Assembly (NCBI GenBank): GCA_963668495.1
Contig: OY764545.1
Location: forward strand, 2,170,001-2,234,000
DNA length: 64,000 nucleotides
Direction of reading: 5' to 3'
From: Oleispirillum sp963668495
Lineage (GTDB): Bacteria > Pseudomonadota > Alphaproteobacteria > Rhodospirillales > Rhodospirillaceae
Shown here piece after piece: positions 49,137 through 57,347 of the stretch. Under the pieces are notes generated by a model. It ran no database searches and had not been told where the DNA came from. It saw nothing but the letters and a program-made list of their open reading frames with translations. The translations under genes and the position numbers were made by a program. Positions within the stretch are counted from its first letter, which is position 1. Each line of letters starts with the position of its first letter.

Positions 49137-50186
49137 TTGTCTAAATCCATCACGCTATCGCTGGATGGAATGGGCGGCGATGACGCGCCGGGTATTGTCC
49201 TGGACGGCATTGTACTCGCACGTAAACGCCATCCTGACGTACGCTACCTGCTCTACGGTGATGAGACCGTATTGGGTCCGCTTCTCGATAAACAGTACAA
49301 AAGCATCGCTGACATTGTCACGCTGTGCCATGCTCCCGACGTCATCAGCAATACGGACAAACCGTCTGTGGCTGTTCGCAGTGGTCGGAAATCCAGCATG
49401 GCTCAGGCGATCCGTGCGGTTAAGGACGGAAAAGTCGATGGTGTCGTATCTGCCGGTAACACTGGCGCGTTGATGGCTTTGTCCAAGTTAACGCTTCGGA
49501 CTGTGCCGGGGATTGACCGTCCTGCGATTGCGGCGCTTATGCCGACGCAACGCGGTGAAAGTGTTGTGCTTGATCTGGGTGCGAACACGGAATGCGATGC
49601 AAATAATCTGGTTGAATTTGCCCTGATGGGAACCTTATTCGCCAGAAGTCTTCTTGCTCTGGAAAATCCGACAGTCGGTATTCTGAATATCGGTGAGGAA
49701 GAGCAAAAAGGCCGCGATGAAGTCAAAGAAGCTGCTGCAATTCTGCGCAATAATCAGAGCCTTGTGAATTTTAAAGGCTTTGTGGAAGGTAACGACATCG
49801 GCATCGGCACAGTTGATGTGGTCGTTACGGATGGGTTTACTGGCAATGTAGCCCTAAAGACCATGGAAGGAACGGCAAAGGTCATGAGCCGTTTCCTAAG
49901 GGAAGCTTTCAAGAGTTCATTGTTGGCAAAGCTGGGCTATGTGTTTGCTCGTCCGGCTATGAACAGGGTCCGTCATCGCACTGATCCTCGCCGTTACAAT
50001 GGCGCTATGTTCCTTGGTCTGAATGGTATCGTTGTCAAAAGTCATGGCGGAACAGATGGACTTGGTTTTGCCAATGCCATCGGTGTCGCTGTCGATATGA
50101 TACGTCACGGTTTTAATGACAGCATTCGTGCTGATCTTGAAAAACTGCACACGCAATCACCAACGGCTGAGGTACAGGCTGTATGA
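49137..50186 (+). CDS. plsX: phosphate acyltransferase PlsX
   Basis: PlsX makes acyl-phosphate from acyl-ACP for phospholipid synthesis. The 349 residues start at TTG 49137 with AAGGA upstream; the family block LSLDGMGGDDAPG follows at once. Other blocks are SVAVRSGRKSSMAQAIRAVKDGKVDGVVSAGNTGALMA and VVVTDGFTGNVALKTMEG. Its stop overlaps the fabH ATG by four bases (ATGA), so translation is coupled. Confidence 0.97.
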   Translation: MSKSITLSLDGMGGDDAPGIVLDGIVLARKRHPDVRYLLYGDETVLGPLLDKQYKSIADIVTLCHAPDVISNTDKPSVAVRSGRKSSMAQAIRAVKDGKVDGVVSAGNTGALMALSKLTLRTVPGIDRPAIAALMPTQRGESVVLDLGANTECDANNLVEFALMGTLFARSLLALENPTVGILNIGEEEQKGRDEVKEAAAILRNNQSLVNFKGFVEGNDIGIGTVDVVVTDGFTGNVALKTMEGTAKVMSRFLREAFKSSLLAKLGYVFARPAMNRVRHRTDPRRYNGAMFLGLNGIVVKSHGGTDGLGFANAIGVAVDMIRHGFNDSIRADLEKLHTQSPTAEVQAV

Positions 50187-51160
50187 CGATTATACGTTCT
50201 CGAATTGCCGGCGTTGGGGCTTATCTGCCGCAACGGGTAGTCACAAACGATGACCTTGCCAAGGTCATTGATACGTCTGATGAATGGATTAGAGAGCGTA
50301 GCGGTATTCGCCAGCGCCATATTTCTGCCGATGATGAAAAAACGTCGGATCTGGCATCCCATGCCGCAAAAGAGGCCATGGCAGATGCAGGATTGACGGC
50401 TGATGACATTGATATGGTCATTGTTGGCACAACGACCCCTGATGATACGTTTCCATCTACTGCGTGTAGGGTTCAGGCCAAAATCGGCATGACCAAGGGC
50501 TGTGCATTTGACGTTCAGGCAGTTTGCTCCGGTTTCCTGTATGGTTTGTCGGTCGCTGATAAGTTTATTCGTGGCGGCGAAGCCAAGAACATTATCGTCA
50601 TCGGTGCAGAAACCATGTCACGTATTCTGGATTGGCAGGATCGTGATACGTGCTTTTTGTTCGGTGATGGCGCGGGGGCGGTAGTCCTGCAAGCCACTGA
50701 AGGCGAAGGGACCAGCGCGGATACGGGTATTTTGTCCACGCACCTGCATTCTGATGGTCGTCACCGTGACCTTCTGCACTCTACCGGTGGGCCATCCAGT
50801 TCCAAGGAAGTCGGCGTCGTGCATATGGAAGGTAAAGAAGTCTTCCGTCATGCCGTTGTTAATCTGGCTTCCGTCGTGAAAGAAGCCTTGGAACATAATG
50901 GATTAACTGGTCCTGACCTTGATTGGTTGGTCCCGCACCAGGCCAATATGCGGATTCTACTTGGAACAGCGAAGAAAGCCCGTATCCCGACGGAGCGCAT
51001 CATCATCACTGTTGAGGATCATGCGAACACTTCTGCGGCTTCCGTCCCGCTTGCCCTGTGTGCAGGCGTGAAGGAAGGAAAAATCAAGCGTGGACAGTTG
51101 TTGCTTCTGGAAGCCATGGGTGGTGGTTTTACTTGGGGTGCGGCTTTGGTGCGCTTCTGA
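50183..51160 (+). CDS. fabH: 3-oxoacyl-ACP synthase III
   Basis: FabH starts fatty acid chains by condensing acetyl-CoA with malonyl-ACP. The 325 residues show SDEWIRERSGIRQRHIS, the active Cys in FDVQAVCSGFLYGLSVA, His in WLVPHQANMRIL, and Asn in VEDHANTSAASVPLAL. LEAMGGGFTWGAALVRF ends the protein, as usual. A terminator follows and the ihfA gene has its own promoter. Confidence 0.98.
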   Translation: MTIIRSRIAGVGAYLPQRVVTNDDLAKVIDTSDEWIRERSGIRQRHISADDEKTSDLASHAAKEAMADAGLTADDIDMVIVGTTTPDDTFPSTACRVQAKIGMTKGCAFDVQAVCSGFLYGLSVADKFIRGGEAKNIIVIGAETMSRILDWQDRDTCFLFGDGAGAVVLQATEGEGTSADTGILSTHLHSDGRHRDLLHSTGGPSSSKEVGVVHMEGKEVFRHAVVNLASVVKEALEHNGLTGPDLDWLVPHQANMRILLGTAKKARIPTERIIITVEDHANTSAASVPLALCAGVKEGKIKRGQLLLLEAMGGGFTWGAALVRF

Positions 51161-51196
51161 TTTGACGCCAAAACGTTAGGCTGTTACGCAATTATC

Positions 51197-51238
51197 AAAA
51201 AAAGCTACCCAACGATGGGTGGCTTTTTTTGTTTTTTC
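51197..51238 (+). terminator. rho-independent terminator of plsX-fabH
   Basis: AGCTACCC (51203-51210) pairs with GGGTGGCT (51217-51224; one G-U), loop AACGAT, with a run of A before and a run of T after. It lies about 40 bases after the fabH stop. Confidence 0.88.
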
Positions 51239-51271
51239 TTTGAAATTATGAAATTCCTCACCATTTTGATA

Positions 51272-51300
51272 TTGCCGCATTTTTTTGTGGTTGGTAATCT
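51272..51300 (+). promoter_or_regulatory. possible sigma-70-type promoter of ihfA
   Basis: TTGCCG (51272-51277), 17-base spacer, TAATCT (51295-51300). The start would lie near 51307, about 27 bases before the chosen ihfA start. Confidence 0.5.
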
Positions 51301-51333
51301 TTTGTGAGGCACTGAACACGTATGGAGGTTCGC

Positions 51334-51627
51334 ATGAGTGAACAAACGATGACACGCGCAGACCTCAGCGAAGCGATTTATCAGGAAGTAGGCTTGTCGC
51401 GGAACGAGTCCGCCGATCTTCTGGAAATGGTTATCGAAGAAATTTCCGAAGCATTAGCAAAAGAAGACGTTGTGAAGATTTCTTCTTTTGGCAGTTTTTC
51501 TGTTCGCAGCAAAGGCGAACGGATTGGCCGTAATCCAAAAACTGGTGACGAGGTTCCGATCTTGCCACGTAAAGTTTTGGTCTTCCGACCGTCGCAGCTG
51601 CTAAAGGCGCGAATTAACGAGGATTGA
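51334..51627 (+). CDS. ihfA: integration host factor subunit alpha
   Basis: IHF-alpha pairs with IHF-beta to bend DNA at specific sites. The 97 residues contain MTRADLSEAIYQEVGLSRNESADLLEMVIEEISEAL, KISSFGSFSVRSKGERIGRNPKTGDEVPILPRKVLVFRPSQLLK with the DNA-intercalating Pro of the arm (NPKTGDEVPI). The ATG at 51334 is preferred since GGAGG lies five bases upstream; ATG 51322 is earlier in the same frame. A MerR-type gene follows 45 bases later. Confidence 0.97.
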   Translation: MSEQTMTRADLSEAIYQEVGLSRNESADLLEMVIEEISEALAKEDVVKISSFGSFSVRSKGERIGRNPKTGDEVPILPRKVLVFRPSQLLKARINED

Positions 51628-51672
51628 TAATTTCCGCAATTGTGCGGTTGCTATTTCAAATAGGGTACTATT

Positions 51673-52161
51673 ATGAGCAGCACTGTGGCGAATGGTCGAC
51701 GCAGCAAGAAGTCTGACGGTGCGTTCCGAACGATCAGTGAAGTCGCTAAAGAACTTGATCTACAGCAACATGTGCTGCGATTTTGGGAAACTCGCTTTGA
51801 TGCCGTGCAACCGCTGAAGCGGGGCGGGGGGCGCCGTTATTACCGCCCTGAGGATGTACAGCTTTTGCGGACCATTCGTGATCGTCTATATCAGGATGGT
51901 TTCACGATCAAAGGTGTGCAGCGTCTTTTGGATGAAAAGGGTGTTGACGCGTTTGTCGCAGAGGCAGGCCATCCAATTGAGAACTTGCCAACTGCAGCAG
52001 AGACAAACGAACCGCATTTGCCGTTTGACCAGCCTTCTGATGAACAGGCTGCGGATTTGTCCTGTACCCTAAGTGAGAATCAGCGCAAAGAAATCCAGTC
52101 AGCAATTCATGAATTGGAAGCTCTTAAGCTGACGTTAGATCAAGCCCTTGAAAATGCTTGA
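51673..52161 (+). CDS. MerR-family transcriptional regulator
   Basis: A 162-residue regulator with an N-terminal MerR-type HTH: FRTISEVAKELDLQQHVLRFWETRFDAVQPLKRGGGRRYYRPEDVQLLRTIRDRLYQDGFTIKGVQRLLDEKG. The C-terminal part is acidic and then helical (EIQSAIHELEALKLTLDQALEN). This MerR protein sits after ihfA in many alphaproteobacteria; its targets are not known. No cysteines typical of metal sensors are seen. tRNA-Pro follows. Confidence 0.93.
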   Translation: MSSTVANGRRSKKSDGAFRTISEVAKELDLQQHVLRFWETRFDAVQPLKRGGGRRYYRPEDVQLLRTIRDRLYQDGFTIKGVQRLLDEKGVDAFVAEAGHPIENLPTAAETNEPHLPFDQPSDEQAADLSCTLSENQRKEIQSAIHELEALKLTLDQALENA

Positions 52162-52203
52162 GCCTATTGTTTTGAAAAAGCAGAGGTAATTGCATTTGAC
52201 CTC

Positions 52204-52232
52204 TTGCCTATAAAGAGGGAGGGGGCTATAGT
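52204..52232 (+). promoter_or_regulatory. sigma-70-type promoter of tRNA-Pro
   Basis: TTGCCT (52204-52209), 17-base spacer, TATAGT (52227-52232). The expected start near 52239 is about 27 bases before the tRNA. Confidence 0.65.
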
Positions 52233-52265
52233 GCGCCTCCTCTGGTGGCGATGGTCATTAGATGT

Positions 52266-52342
52266 CGGAGCGTGGCGCAGTTTGGTAGCGCACCAGCATG
52301 GGGTGCTGGGGGTCGTGGGTTCAAATCCCGCCGCTCCGACCA
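52266..52342 (+). tRNA. tRNA-Pro (anticodon GGG)
   Basis: A 77-base cloverleaf. Acceptor CGGAGCG pairs with CGCTCCG, then A73 and encoded CCA ending at 52342. The anticodon stem CCAGC/GCTGG encloses loop ATGGGGT, giving anticodon GGG, which reads CCC and CCU. The T arm is CGTGGGTTCAAATCCCGCC-like. A promoter lies upstream and a hairpin terminator downstream. Confidence 0.97.
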
Positions 52343-52410
52343 TTAGCTTTTAATTAAGTTTGTGGTTTGATCGTTTTTAATATTTAAATATTTCTTGTAT
52401 TGATGTTCAG

Positions 52411-52437
52411 CAGCCTTAGGGGGGCTGATTTTTTTTG
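52411..52437 (+). terminator. probable terminator of tRNA-Pro
   Basis: CAGCC (52411-52415) pairs with GGCTG (52423-52427), followed by A and eight or nine T. It lies about 70 bases after the tRNA. Confidence 0.65.
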
Positions 52438-52465
52438 TCAATTTTGGTTTGTGTATATAGACAAG

Positions 52466-52494
52466 AAAAAGCCGGGATATACCCGGCTTTTTTC
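52466..52494 (-). terminator. rho-independent terminator of cspA
   Basis: AAAAAGCCGGG and CCCGGCTTTTT form an 11-base stem with loop ATATA. On the minus strand it follows the cspA stop; it is symmetrical enough to act in both directions. Confidence 0.88.
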
Positions 52495-52517
52495 TTATAG
52501 CGTATGATGTTTGCTTC

Positions 52518-52724
52518 TTAAGCAAGCGTCAGTTTTTCTGCCGCAACTTTGCCACCTCGGCCCGCAATGAGTTCATAAGAAACCCGTTGACCTTCGTTAA
52601 GTCCAGACAGGCCGGATTGCTCAACTGCTGAAATGTGCACAAATGCATCTTTAGAACCATCATCAGGTTCGATAAAGCCAAATCCTTTGGAGGTATTGAA
52701 CCATTTCACTGTACCAGTAGCCAT
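52518..52724 (-). CDS. cspA: cold-shock protein (CspA family)
   Basis: A 68-residue cold-shock-domain protein that binds RNA and single-stranded DNA. RNP1 is KGFGFIEP and RNP2 is DAFVHISAV; the start TGTVKWFNTSKGFG and QRVSYELIAGRGGKVAAEKL complete the fold. An AAGGAA site lies just before the ATG. A strong promoter 130 bases upstream gives the long leader typical of cold-shock genes. Confidence 0.97.
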   Translation of the reverse strand: MATGTVKWFNTSKGFGFIEPDDGSKDAFVHISAVEQSGLSGLNEGQRVSYELIAGRGGKVAAEKLTLA

Positions 52725-53037
52725 TTTTTTTCCTTTCGAAATGACTGAGAATGCAAGAGAGATACTTGCACTGCTTTAAACGTATCAATTGTCGAAGAGA
52801 AAAAACGTGGTATACCGCCAAGGCGGAGATCATGAATGTTTCAGCGACAGAAACGCAGGAATTATATATTCCATAAATAAATAAACATCAAGTGTTTATT
52901 TATGGGGTTAAGGTAGTTTTTTTGCTTCTTTTTTAATGGTGCATTTTTTATTTGGTTAATTATGCGTTAATTCCATGTTGCTAGCGCACAGTACGCTACA
53001 ATTTTCGGTGTGTTTTGCGTTAACTTCATTTGCAGTT
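52725..53037 (-). promoter_or_regulatory. cspA promoter and long leader, no gene
   Basis: A 313-base region without a credible gene. On the minus strand TTGATG (52886-52891), 17-base spacer and TATATA (52863-52868) form a promoter for cspA, with a leader of about 130 bases. The leader contains a small hairpin CCGCC/GGCGG (52815-52826) followed by T-rich sequence. An 11-base perfect AT-rich inverted repeat covers the -35 element. The part beyond 52905 is AT-rich and unassigned. Confidence 0.6.
52877..52903. repeat. AT-rich 11-base inverted repeat over the cspA -35 element
   Basis: ATAAATAAACA (52877-52887), loop TCAAG, TGTTTATTTAT (52893-52903). The repeat is perfect and overlaps the -35 and part of the spacer of the cspA promoter. 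It could be an operator for an unidentified dimeric regulator or an AT-rich upstream element. Confidence 0.7.
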
Positions 53038-53310
53038 TTATTTAGATGCGATTTGTCGCCCTGTCTCTGTTAGGCGGCAGACCAACCAATCTGGTTTTAA
53101 CTTATTGAAAAACCAAGGCTCTGCCCAACCTTTGTCGAGGCAAGTCTGAACAATCCGCCGACTGATACGGCGACCACTTTCGTCAAATAGGGGTAATTTT
53201 CCGCCAGCCTGCTGTAAACCGCGCTCTAACCATTTTTTTTGAGCCGCTGTCGGTGATGACTGATCAGATGTCGTTTCGCTGTCAGATACGTGAGAAGTGT
53301 TCGACGTCAT
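53038..53310 (-). CDS. conserved hypothetical protein, small winged-helix-like
   Basis: A 90-residue protein that I do not recognise by name. The first 20 residues are polar and probably disordered (Ser/Thr-rich). The rest is compact: AAQKKWLERGLQQAGGKLPLFDESGRRISRRIVQTCLDKGWAEPWFFNKLKPDWLVCRLTETGRQIA, which suggests helix-helix-beta units like a winged helix. The ATG at 53310 follows AGAGG; the frame extending to 53388 is not supported. It lies divergent from cutA. I have the impression that relatives occur in other Rhodospirillales, but cannot check. Confidence 0.65.
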   Translation of the reverse strand: MTSNTSHVSDSETTSDQSSPTAAQKKWLERGLQQAGGKLPLFDESGRRISRRIVQTCLDKGWAEPWFFNKLKPDWLVCRLTETGRQIASK

Positions 53311-53411
53311 ACGTGCCTCTTGTCTTGGCGAAATCGCAACTAAGACACATACTGTAAACGGTTCAGGTAGGTGTTGTCCATGCGGCAAACCATAAAGAAC
53401 AGGAGTTTCAT

Positions 53412-53774
53412 ATGTCGATTACAGCAAATTCATTTTGCCTTGTTTACGTGACAACGTCTTCGGAAATGGAAGCTACGAAAATTGCAAGTACCGTTATTTC
53501 AGATCGTTTGGCGGCCTGCGCAAATATTCTGGGACCCGTTAAATCCATGTACTGGTGGGATGGTTCTGTGCAGACAGATCAAGAGTGCTCTATGTTGTTG
53601 AAGACTCGTAAGGACCTGTTCTCGCGTTTAGAGCAAAAGATACGCACCTTGCACAGTTACGATTGTCCGTGCATTGTCGCGTTGCCGCTTGAGAACGGCA
53701 ACGCATCGTTTTTGCAGTGGCTTTCTGATCAAACCCTTGGAGGCGATGAAGCAGAGACCGCTTTAGGTAATTGA
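53412..53774 (+). CDS. cutA: divalent-cation tolerance protein CutA
   Basis: CutA is a small trimeric protein linked to divalent-metal tolerance; its molecular role is unclear. The 120 residues show LVYVTTSSEMEATKIASTVISDRLAACANILGPVKSMYWWDGSVQTDQECSMLLKTRKDLFSRLEQKIRTLHSYDCPCIVALPLENGNASFLQWL, matching the CutA1 fold closely. An AGGAG site precedes the ATG. Its 3' end overlaps the convergent ispDF gene by 12 bases. Confidence 0.95.
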   Translation: MSITANSFCLVYVTTSSEMEATKIASTVISDRLAACANILGPVKSMYWWDGSVQTDQECSMLLKTRKDLFSRLEQKIRTLHSYDCPCIVALPLENGNASFLQWLSDQTLGGDEAETALGN

Positions 53775-54923
53775 AGCCGGACACGTAACAGTTACAATCG
53801 CATGCGCTGCCAAACCTTCGCGTCGCCCAACAAAGCCAAGCTGCTCGGTCGTCGTGGCTTTGATGCCAACCCGACCATTATCAATGCCAAGAAGTGAAGC
53901 AACGCGTGTGGTCATCATGCGACGGTGCGGACCAATACGCGGGGCTTCCCCCAAAATGGTAATGTCTGCATTGATGATGCGGGCTCCCCGTGCGCGAAGC
54001 AAGGCGACGGCCCGATCTACAAACAGTACGGAAGCCGCACCTTTCCATTTCATATCTGATGGCGGGAAATGTTGACCGATGTCCCCGGCTGCAATAGTGC
54101 CGAGTAAAGCATCCGTTAAGGCATGCAAGGCAACATCCGCGTCAGAATGTCCAAGAAGCCCTTGCTCATGTGGTATAACAACGCCGCAAATGGTTACTGA
54201 ATTTCCTTCACCTAATTTATGAACATCGAACCCGTAACCTGTGCGAGTTTCCTCTGGTCCTTGCATCATAGCGCGCGCACGGTCAAGGTCATCGCTGCTG
54301 GTGATTTTAAAATTACGGATGTCACCATCAATCAGATCAATTTTCATTCCGGCGGCTTCGGCAACACTGGAATCATCTGTCAGGGATTGTCCTTGAAGCT
54401 TTTGGTGAGCGCTCAGGATTTTATTAAAATTGAAAGCCTGAGGTGTCTGAATCCGCCATACATTTTCGCGGGATACGGTTTCACACCCATCCTTGGTATA
54501 TTTCTTCAACGTATCTTGTACGGGCAGGGCGGGGACGACAGCGTCGCTGTGCTCCAATGTATCCAACAAGCGATCAATCAATCCTGATGGCAAAAATGGT
54601 CGGGCGCCGTCGTGGATCAACACCCAGTCTGGGGCGGTGTTATTGGCAATAGCTTGTAGGCCAAGGCGAACGGAATCCTGACGTTCTTCGCCGCCCATTA
54701 TAGGCGGGGCCAGACCAAGGCCTTTTGATGCAGCTTCGTATAACTGTATATCGTCTGGATGAATGACAGTGCGGACTTCGGTAATGTCCGGGTGCGATGC
54801 CAGTCGACCAAGGGTGTGACGCAGCATGGGGTCAGTGCCCAATTGCCTGTATTGTTTTGGAATATCTCCGCCAAAGCGTCGACCGCGTCCGGCCGCAACG
54901 ACCAAAGCCACACATCGTTTCAT
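53763..54923 (-). CDS. ispDF: bifunctional MEP cytidylyltransferase / MEcPP synthase IspDF
   Basis: A fusion of IspD (1-225) and IspF (226-386) of the non-mevalonate isoprenoid pathway. IspD: VALVVAAGRGRRFGGDIPKQY (CTP-binding loop), VLIHDGARPFLP, VPALPVQDTLKK. IspF: RTGYGFDVHKLGEGNSVTICGV (metal site), GLLGHSDADVALHALTDALLG, NADITILGEAPRI, and KATTTEQLGFVGRREG. The ATG at 54923 gives 386 residues with GGGGA upstream; the frame open to 55019 is longer without conservation. It overlaps cutA at the 3' end. Confidence 0.97.
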   Translation of the reverse strand: MKRCVALVVAAGRGRRFGGDIPKQYRQLGTDPMLRHTLGRLASHPDITEVRTVIHPDDIQLYEAASKGLGLAPPIMGGEERQDSVRLGLQAIANNTAPDWVLIHDGARPFLPSGLIDRLLDTLEHSDAVVPALPVQDTLKKYTKDGCETVSRENVWRIQTPQAFNFNKILSAHQKLQGQSLTDDSSVAEAAGMKIDLIDGDIRNFKITSSDDLDRARAMMQGPEETRTGYGFDVHKLGEGNSVTICGVVIPHEQGLLGHSDADVALHALTDALLGTIAAGDIGQHFPPSDMKWKGAASVLFVDRAVALLRARGARIINADITILGEAPRIGPHRRMMTTRVASLLGIDNGRVGIKATTTEQLGFVGRREGLAAHAIVTVTCPASIT

Positions 54924-55173
54924 GTGGTCCCCCATACTCATGAAAATTACTGATGTTGTACGGTATCCTGACCAGCGGACTGAGCCAAGGGCAATTTCCT
55001 TTTTTCCAGAGTGACGCAAAGCACTACATTTTTTGCGCTAAATTTTGTGCAAAAACCGGGCAGGCGAAAGCCGGAACCGTAAAATAGCCAAAAAAATAGT
55101 CAAATTTCTGGATTTTCCTTGCGCTTTTGCCGTGGATTGGGTGCAATGGGCAGGAACAATGATTGGCGGATGC

Positions 55174-56199
55174 ATGCCCATTACAATTGCCCCAATTCAA
55201 GCCGACCCAGCAGTGATTCTTGCGCCGATGTCTGGTGTGACCGATGCGCCTTTTCGCTTGCTTGCCCGCAGGTACGGCGCACCGCTGATTGCATCGGAAA
55301 TGTTTGCCAGCAGTATGATGCAATATGGACGCGCTGAGCGGCAAAAACGATGCATAGATTTTGCCGCTGAACATCCCCTGATTGTTCAGCTTGTAGGGGG
55401 CGATGCCAAAATGATGGCGGAGGCTGCCCGCATTGCTGTGGATTGCGGGGCTGCGGTTATTGATATCAATATGGGGTGTCCTGCCCGCAAAATCGCAAAA
55501 TCCGGCGGCGGGGCGGTCATGATGCAGGACGAAGCTAATGCTGTCGCTGTAGTCAACGCGGTGACTAAGGCTATAAACGTGCCCGTGACTGTGAAAATGC
55601 GACTGGGCTGGGATGAAAATTCCCTGAATGCACCAAGCCTTGCTTCAAAGGTCGTAGACGCGGGCGCGTGCCTGATTACGGTCCATGGTCGAACACGAAT
55701 GCAATTGTATAGCGGGCAGGCAGATTGGCGGGCTGTAAAGACGGTCGTTGATGTTGTGTCAGTACCAGTCATTGTAAACGGTGATATTTGCGACACGAAA
55801 ACCGCCCAATTGGCAATGGAGCAGTCCGGAGCCGAGGGCGTAATGGTTGGTCGTGCTGCATGCGGAAGGCCATGGCTGGTCGGTCATATTGCAACGGGAT
55901 TGAAAACGGGTCAGCACCCGGCAGAGCCGTCTTTGGAAGAACGGCATGGCCTGTTACAGGAGCATGCTGACCTATTGATATCTGCATACGGACCCCATAA
56001 TGGGGTGGTAATGGCGCGTAAGCATATTGCTTGGGGCTTGTCCGGCTTGGCAGGGGCTGCTGCATTTCGCGAACAAATATTTACGGCAGCAACACGCCAA
56101 GAAACGCGCGCTTTGATCAGACAAATCTTTGATCTGAATATTCAGACTGAACACGAATTCATGTGTGTTGGTCAATCCCATGGTTTTGGGAAAGTTTAG
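55174..56199 (+). CDS. dusB: tRNA dihydrouridine synthase DusB
   Basis: DusB is an FMN enzyme that reduces uridine in tRNA; in alphaproteobacteria it is the nifR3 gene before ntrBC. The 341 residues contain LAPMSGVTDAPFRLLARRYGA, DINMGCPARKIAKSGGGAVMM with the active Cys, VTVKMRLGWDENSLN, and GADGVMVGRA-like EGVMVGRAACGRPWL. The ATG at 55174 is preferred since conserved sequence starts soon after; ATG 55159 and the frame from 55045 are alternatives. ntrB follows 14 bases later. Confidence 0.94.
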   Translation: MPITIAPIQADPAVILAPMSGVTDAPFRLLARRYGAPLIASEMFASSMMQYGRAERQKRCIDFAAEHPLIVQLVGGDAKMMAEAARIAVDCGAAVIDINMGCPARKIAKSGGGAVMMQDEANAVAVVNAVTKAINVPVTVKMRLGWDENSLNAPSLASKVVDAGACLITVHGRTRMQLYSGQADWRAVKTVVDVVSVPVIVNGDICDTKTAQLAMEQSGAEGVMVGRAACGRPWLVGHIATGLKTGQHPAEPSLEERHGLLQEHADLLISAYGPHNGVVMARKHIAWGLSGLAGAAAFREQIFTAATRQETRALIRQIFDLNIQTEHEFMCVGQSHGFGKV

Positions 56200-56213
56200 G
56201 GAGCAGGTAGGCA

Positions 56214-57320
56214 ATGCCGAAAAATAGTCCGCCATCGCCGAAAGGTCAGCAGCCGCTGAAAGCTGATGACATGCTGAATATTCTATATGCATTACCTGAA
56301 GCCGTCGTTGTGGTGGATGATGAAAATGCGATCATTTATGTCAATGCCAGCGCGGAAAGTCTGTTTCAAACCGGTGGGACCCACATGGTGGGTGAGGCTT
56401 TGGATACCTTTGTCCCAAATGACAGCCCTGCATTTGTGCTTTTGGATCAATGCCGACGTGAACACTGCCTATTCTCTGAATATGGCGTGGAATTGGATAC
56501 CCCACGCACCGGGGTGCGTAGTGTCACCTTACAGGTCGCCCCGGTGTCCGATGATTTGCAGTGGGTGATTTTGTCCATTCATGAGCATTCCATTGCCAAG
56601 AAAATTGGACAGCAGTTGAGCCACAGAAACGTGGCCCGTTCCGTAACTGCAATGGCCAGGATTCTGGCGCATGAAGTCAAAAACCCTTTATCCGGCATCC
56701 GTGGGGCAGCTCAGCTTCTTGAGCAGACTGTTGCCGATGAGGACCGGACTCTGACACGACTGATTTGTGATGAAACCGACCGCATTGTGACGTTGGTTGA
56801 TCGTATGGATGTGTTCTCTGATAAGCCGAACCTGATTAGAAACCCGGTTAATATCCACCAAGTTCTGGAACACGTGCGTCGGGTGGCGGAAAACGGTTTT
56901 GCTAAAGGAATTAAAATCGTTGAAAACTATGATCCATCATTGCCGCCCGTCCTAGGTGATAGGGATCAACTGATTCAGGTTTTTCTCAACCTGATTAAGA
57001 ACGCTGCAGAAGCCTGCCCAAGCGAGGCCCCCGAGATTGTTCTGACTACAAATTATCAGCACGGTATCCGTCTTGCAGTTCCCGGAGGATCCAGCCGAAC
57101 ACAGCATGTGCCGTTGGTCGTGCAGGTGCAAGATAATGGTGGCAGCATTCCTAAAGACCTTCGCCAGAATATTTTTGATCCTTTTGTCACGACCAAATCT
57201 TCTGGAAGCGGTCTTGGCCTGTCTTTGGTCGCAAAAATTATCGATGATCACGGTGGGATTATCGAATTTGATAGCCAACCCCGAAAAACCATCTTCCGCG
57301 TTATGTTACCCGTAGCCTGA
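56214..57320 (+). CDS. ntrB: nitrogen-regulation sensor histidine kinase NtrB
   Basis: NtrB phosphorylates NtrC under nitrogen limitation and is controlled by PII. The 368 residues comprise a PAS domain (about 20-130; ALPEAVVVVDDENAIIYVNASAESLFQ), a HisKA domain with the phospho-His in ARILAHEVKNPLSGIRGAAQLLEQ, and an ATPase domain: FLNLIKNAAEAC (N box), VQDNGGSIP (G1) and KSSGSGLGLSLVAKII (G2). No membrane segment is seen, so it is soluble. It lies between dusB and ntrC. Confidence 0.97.
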   Translation: MPKNSPPSPKGQQPLKADDMLNILYALPEAVVVVDDENAIIYVNASAESLFQTGGTHMVGEALDTFVPNDSPAFVLLDQCRREHCLFSEYGVELDTPRTGVRSVTLQVAPVSDDLQWVILSIHEHSIAKKIGQQLSHRNVARSVTAMARILAHEVKNPLSGIRGAAQLLEQTVADEDRTLTRLICDETDRIVTLVDRMDVFSDKPNLIRNPVNIHQVLEHVRRVAENGFAKGIKIVENYDPSLPPVLGDRDQLIQVFLNLIKNAAEACPSEAPEIVLTTNYQHGIRLAVPGGSSRTQHVPLVVQVQDNGGSIPKDLRQNIFDPFVTTKSSGSGLGLSLVAKIIDDHGGIIEFDSQPRKTIFRVMLPVA

Positions 57321-57347
57321 TAACCCCCTGCAAGGTAAGCCTATACA

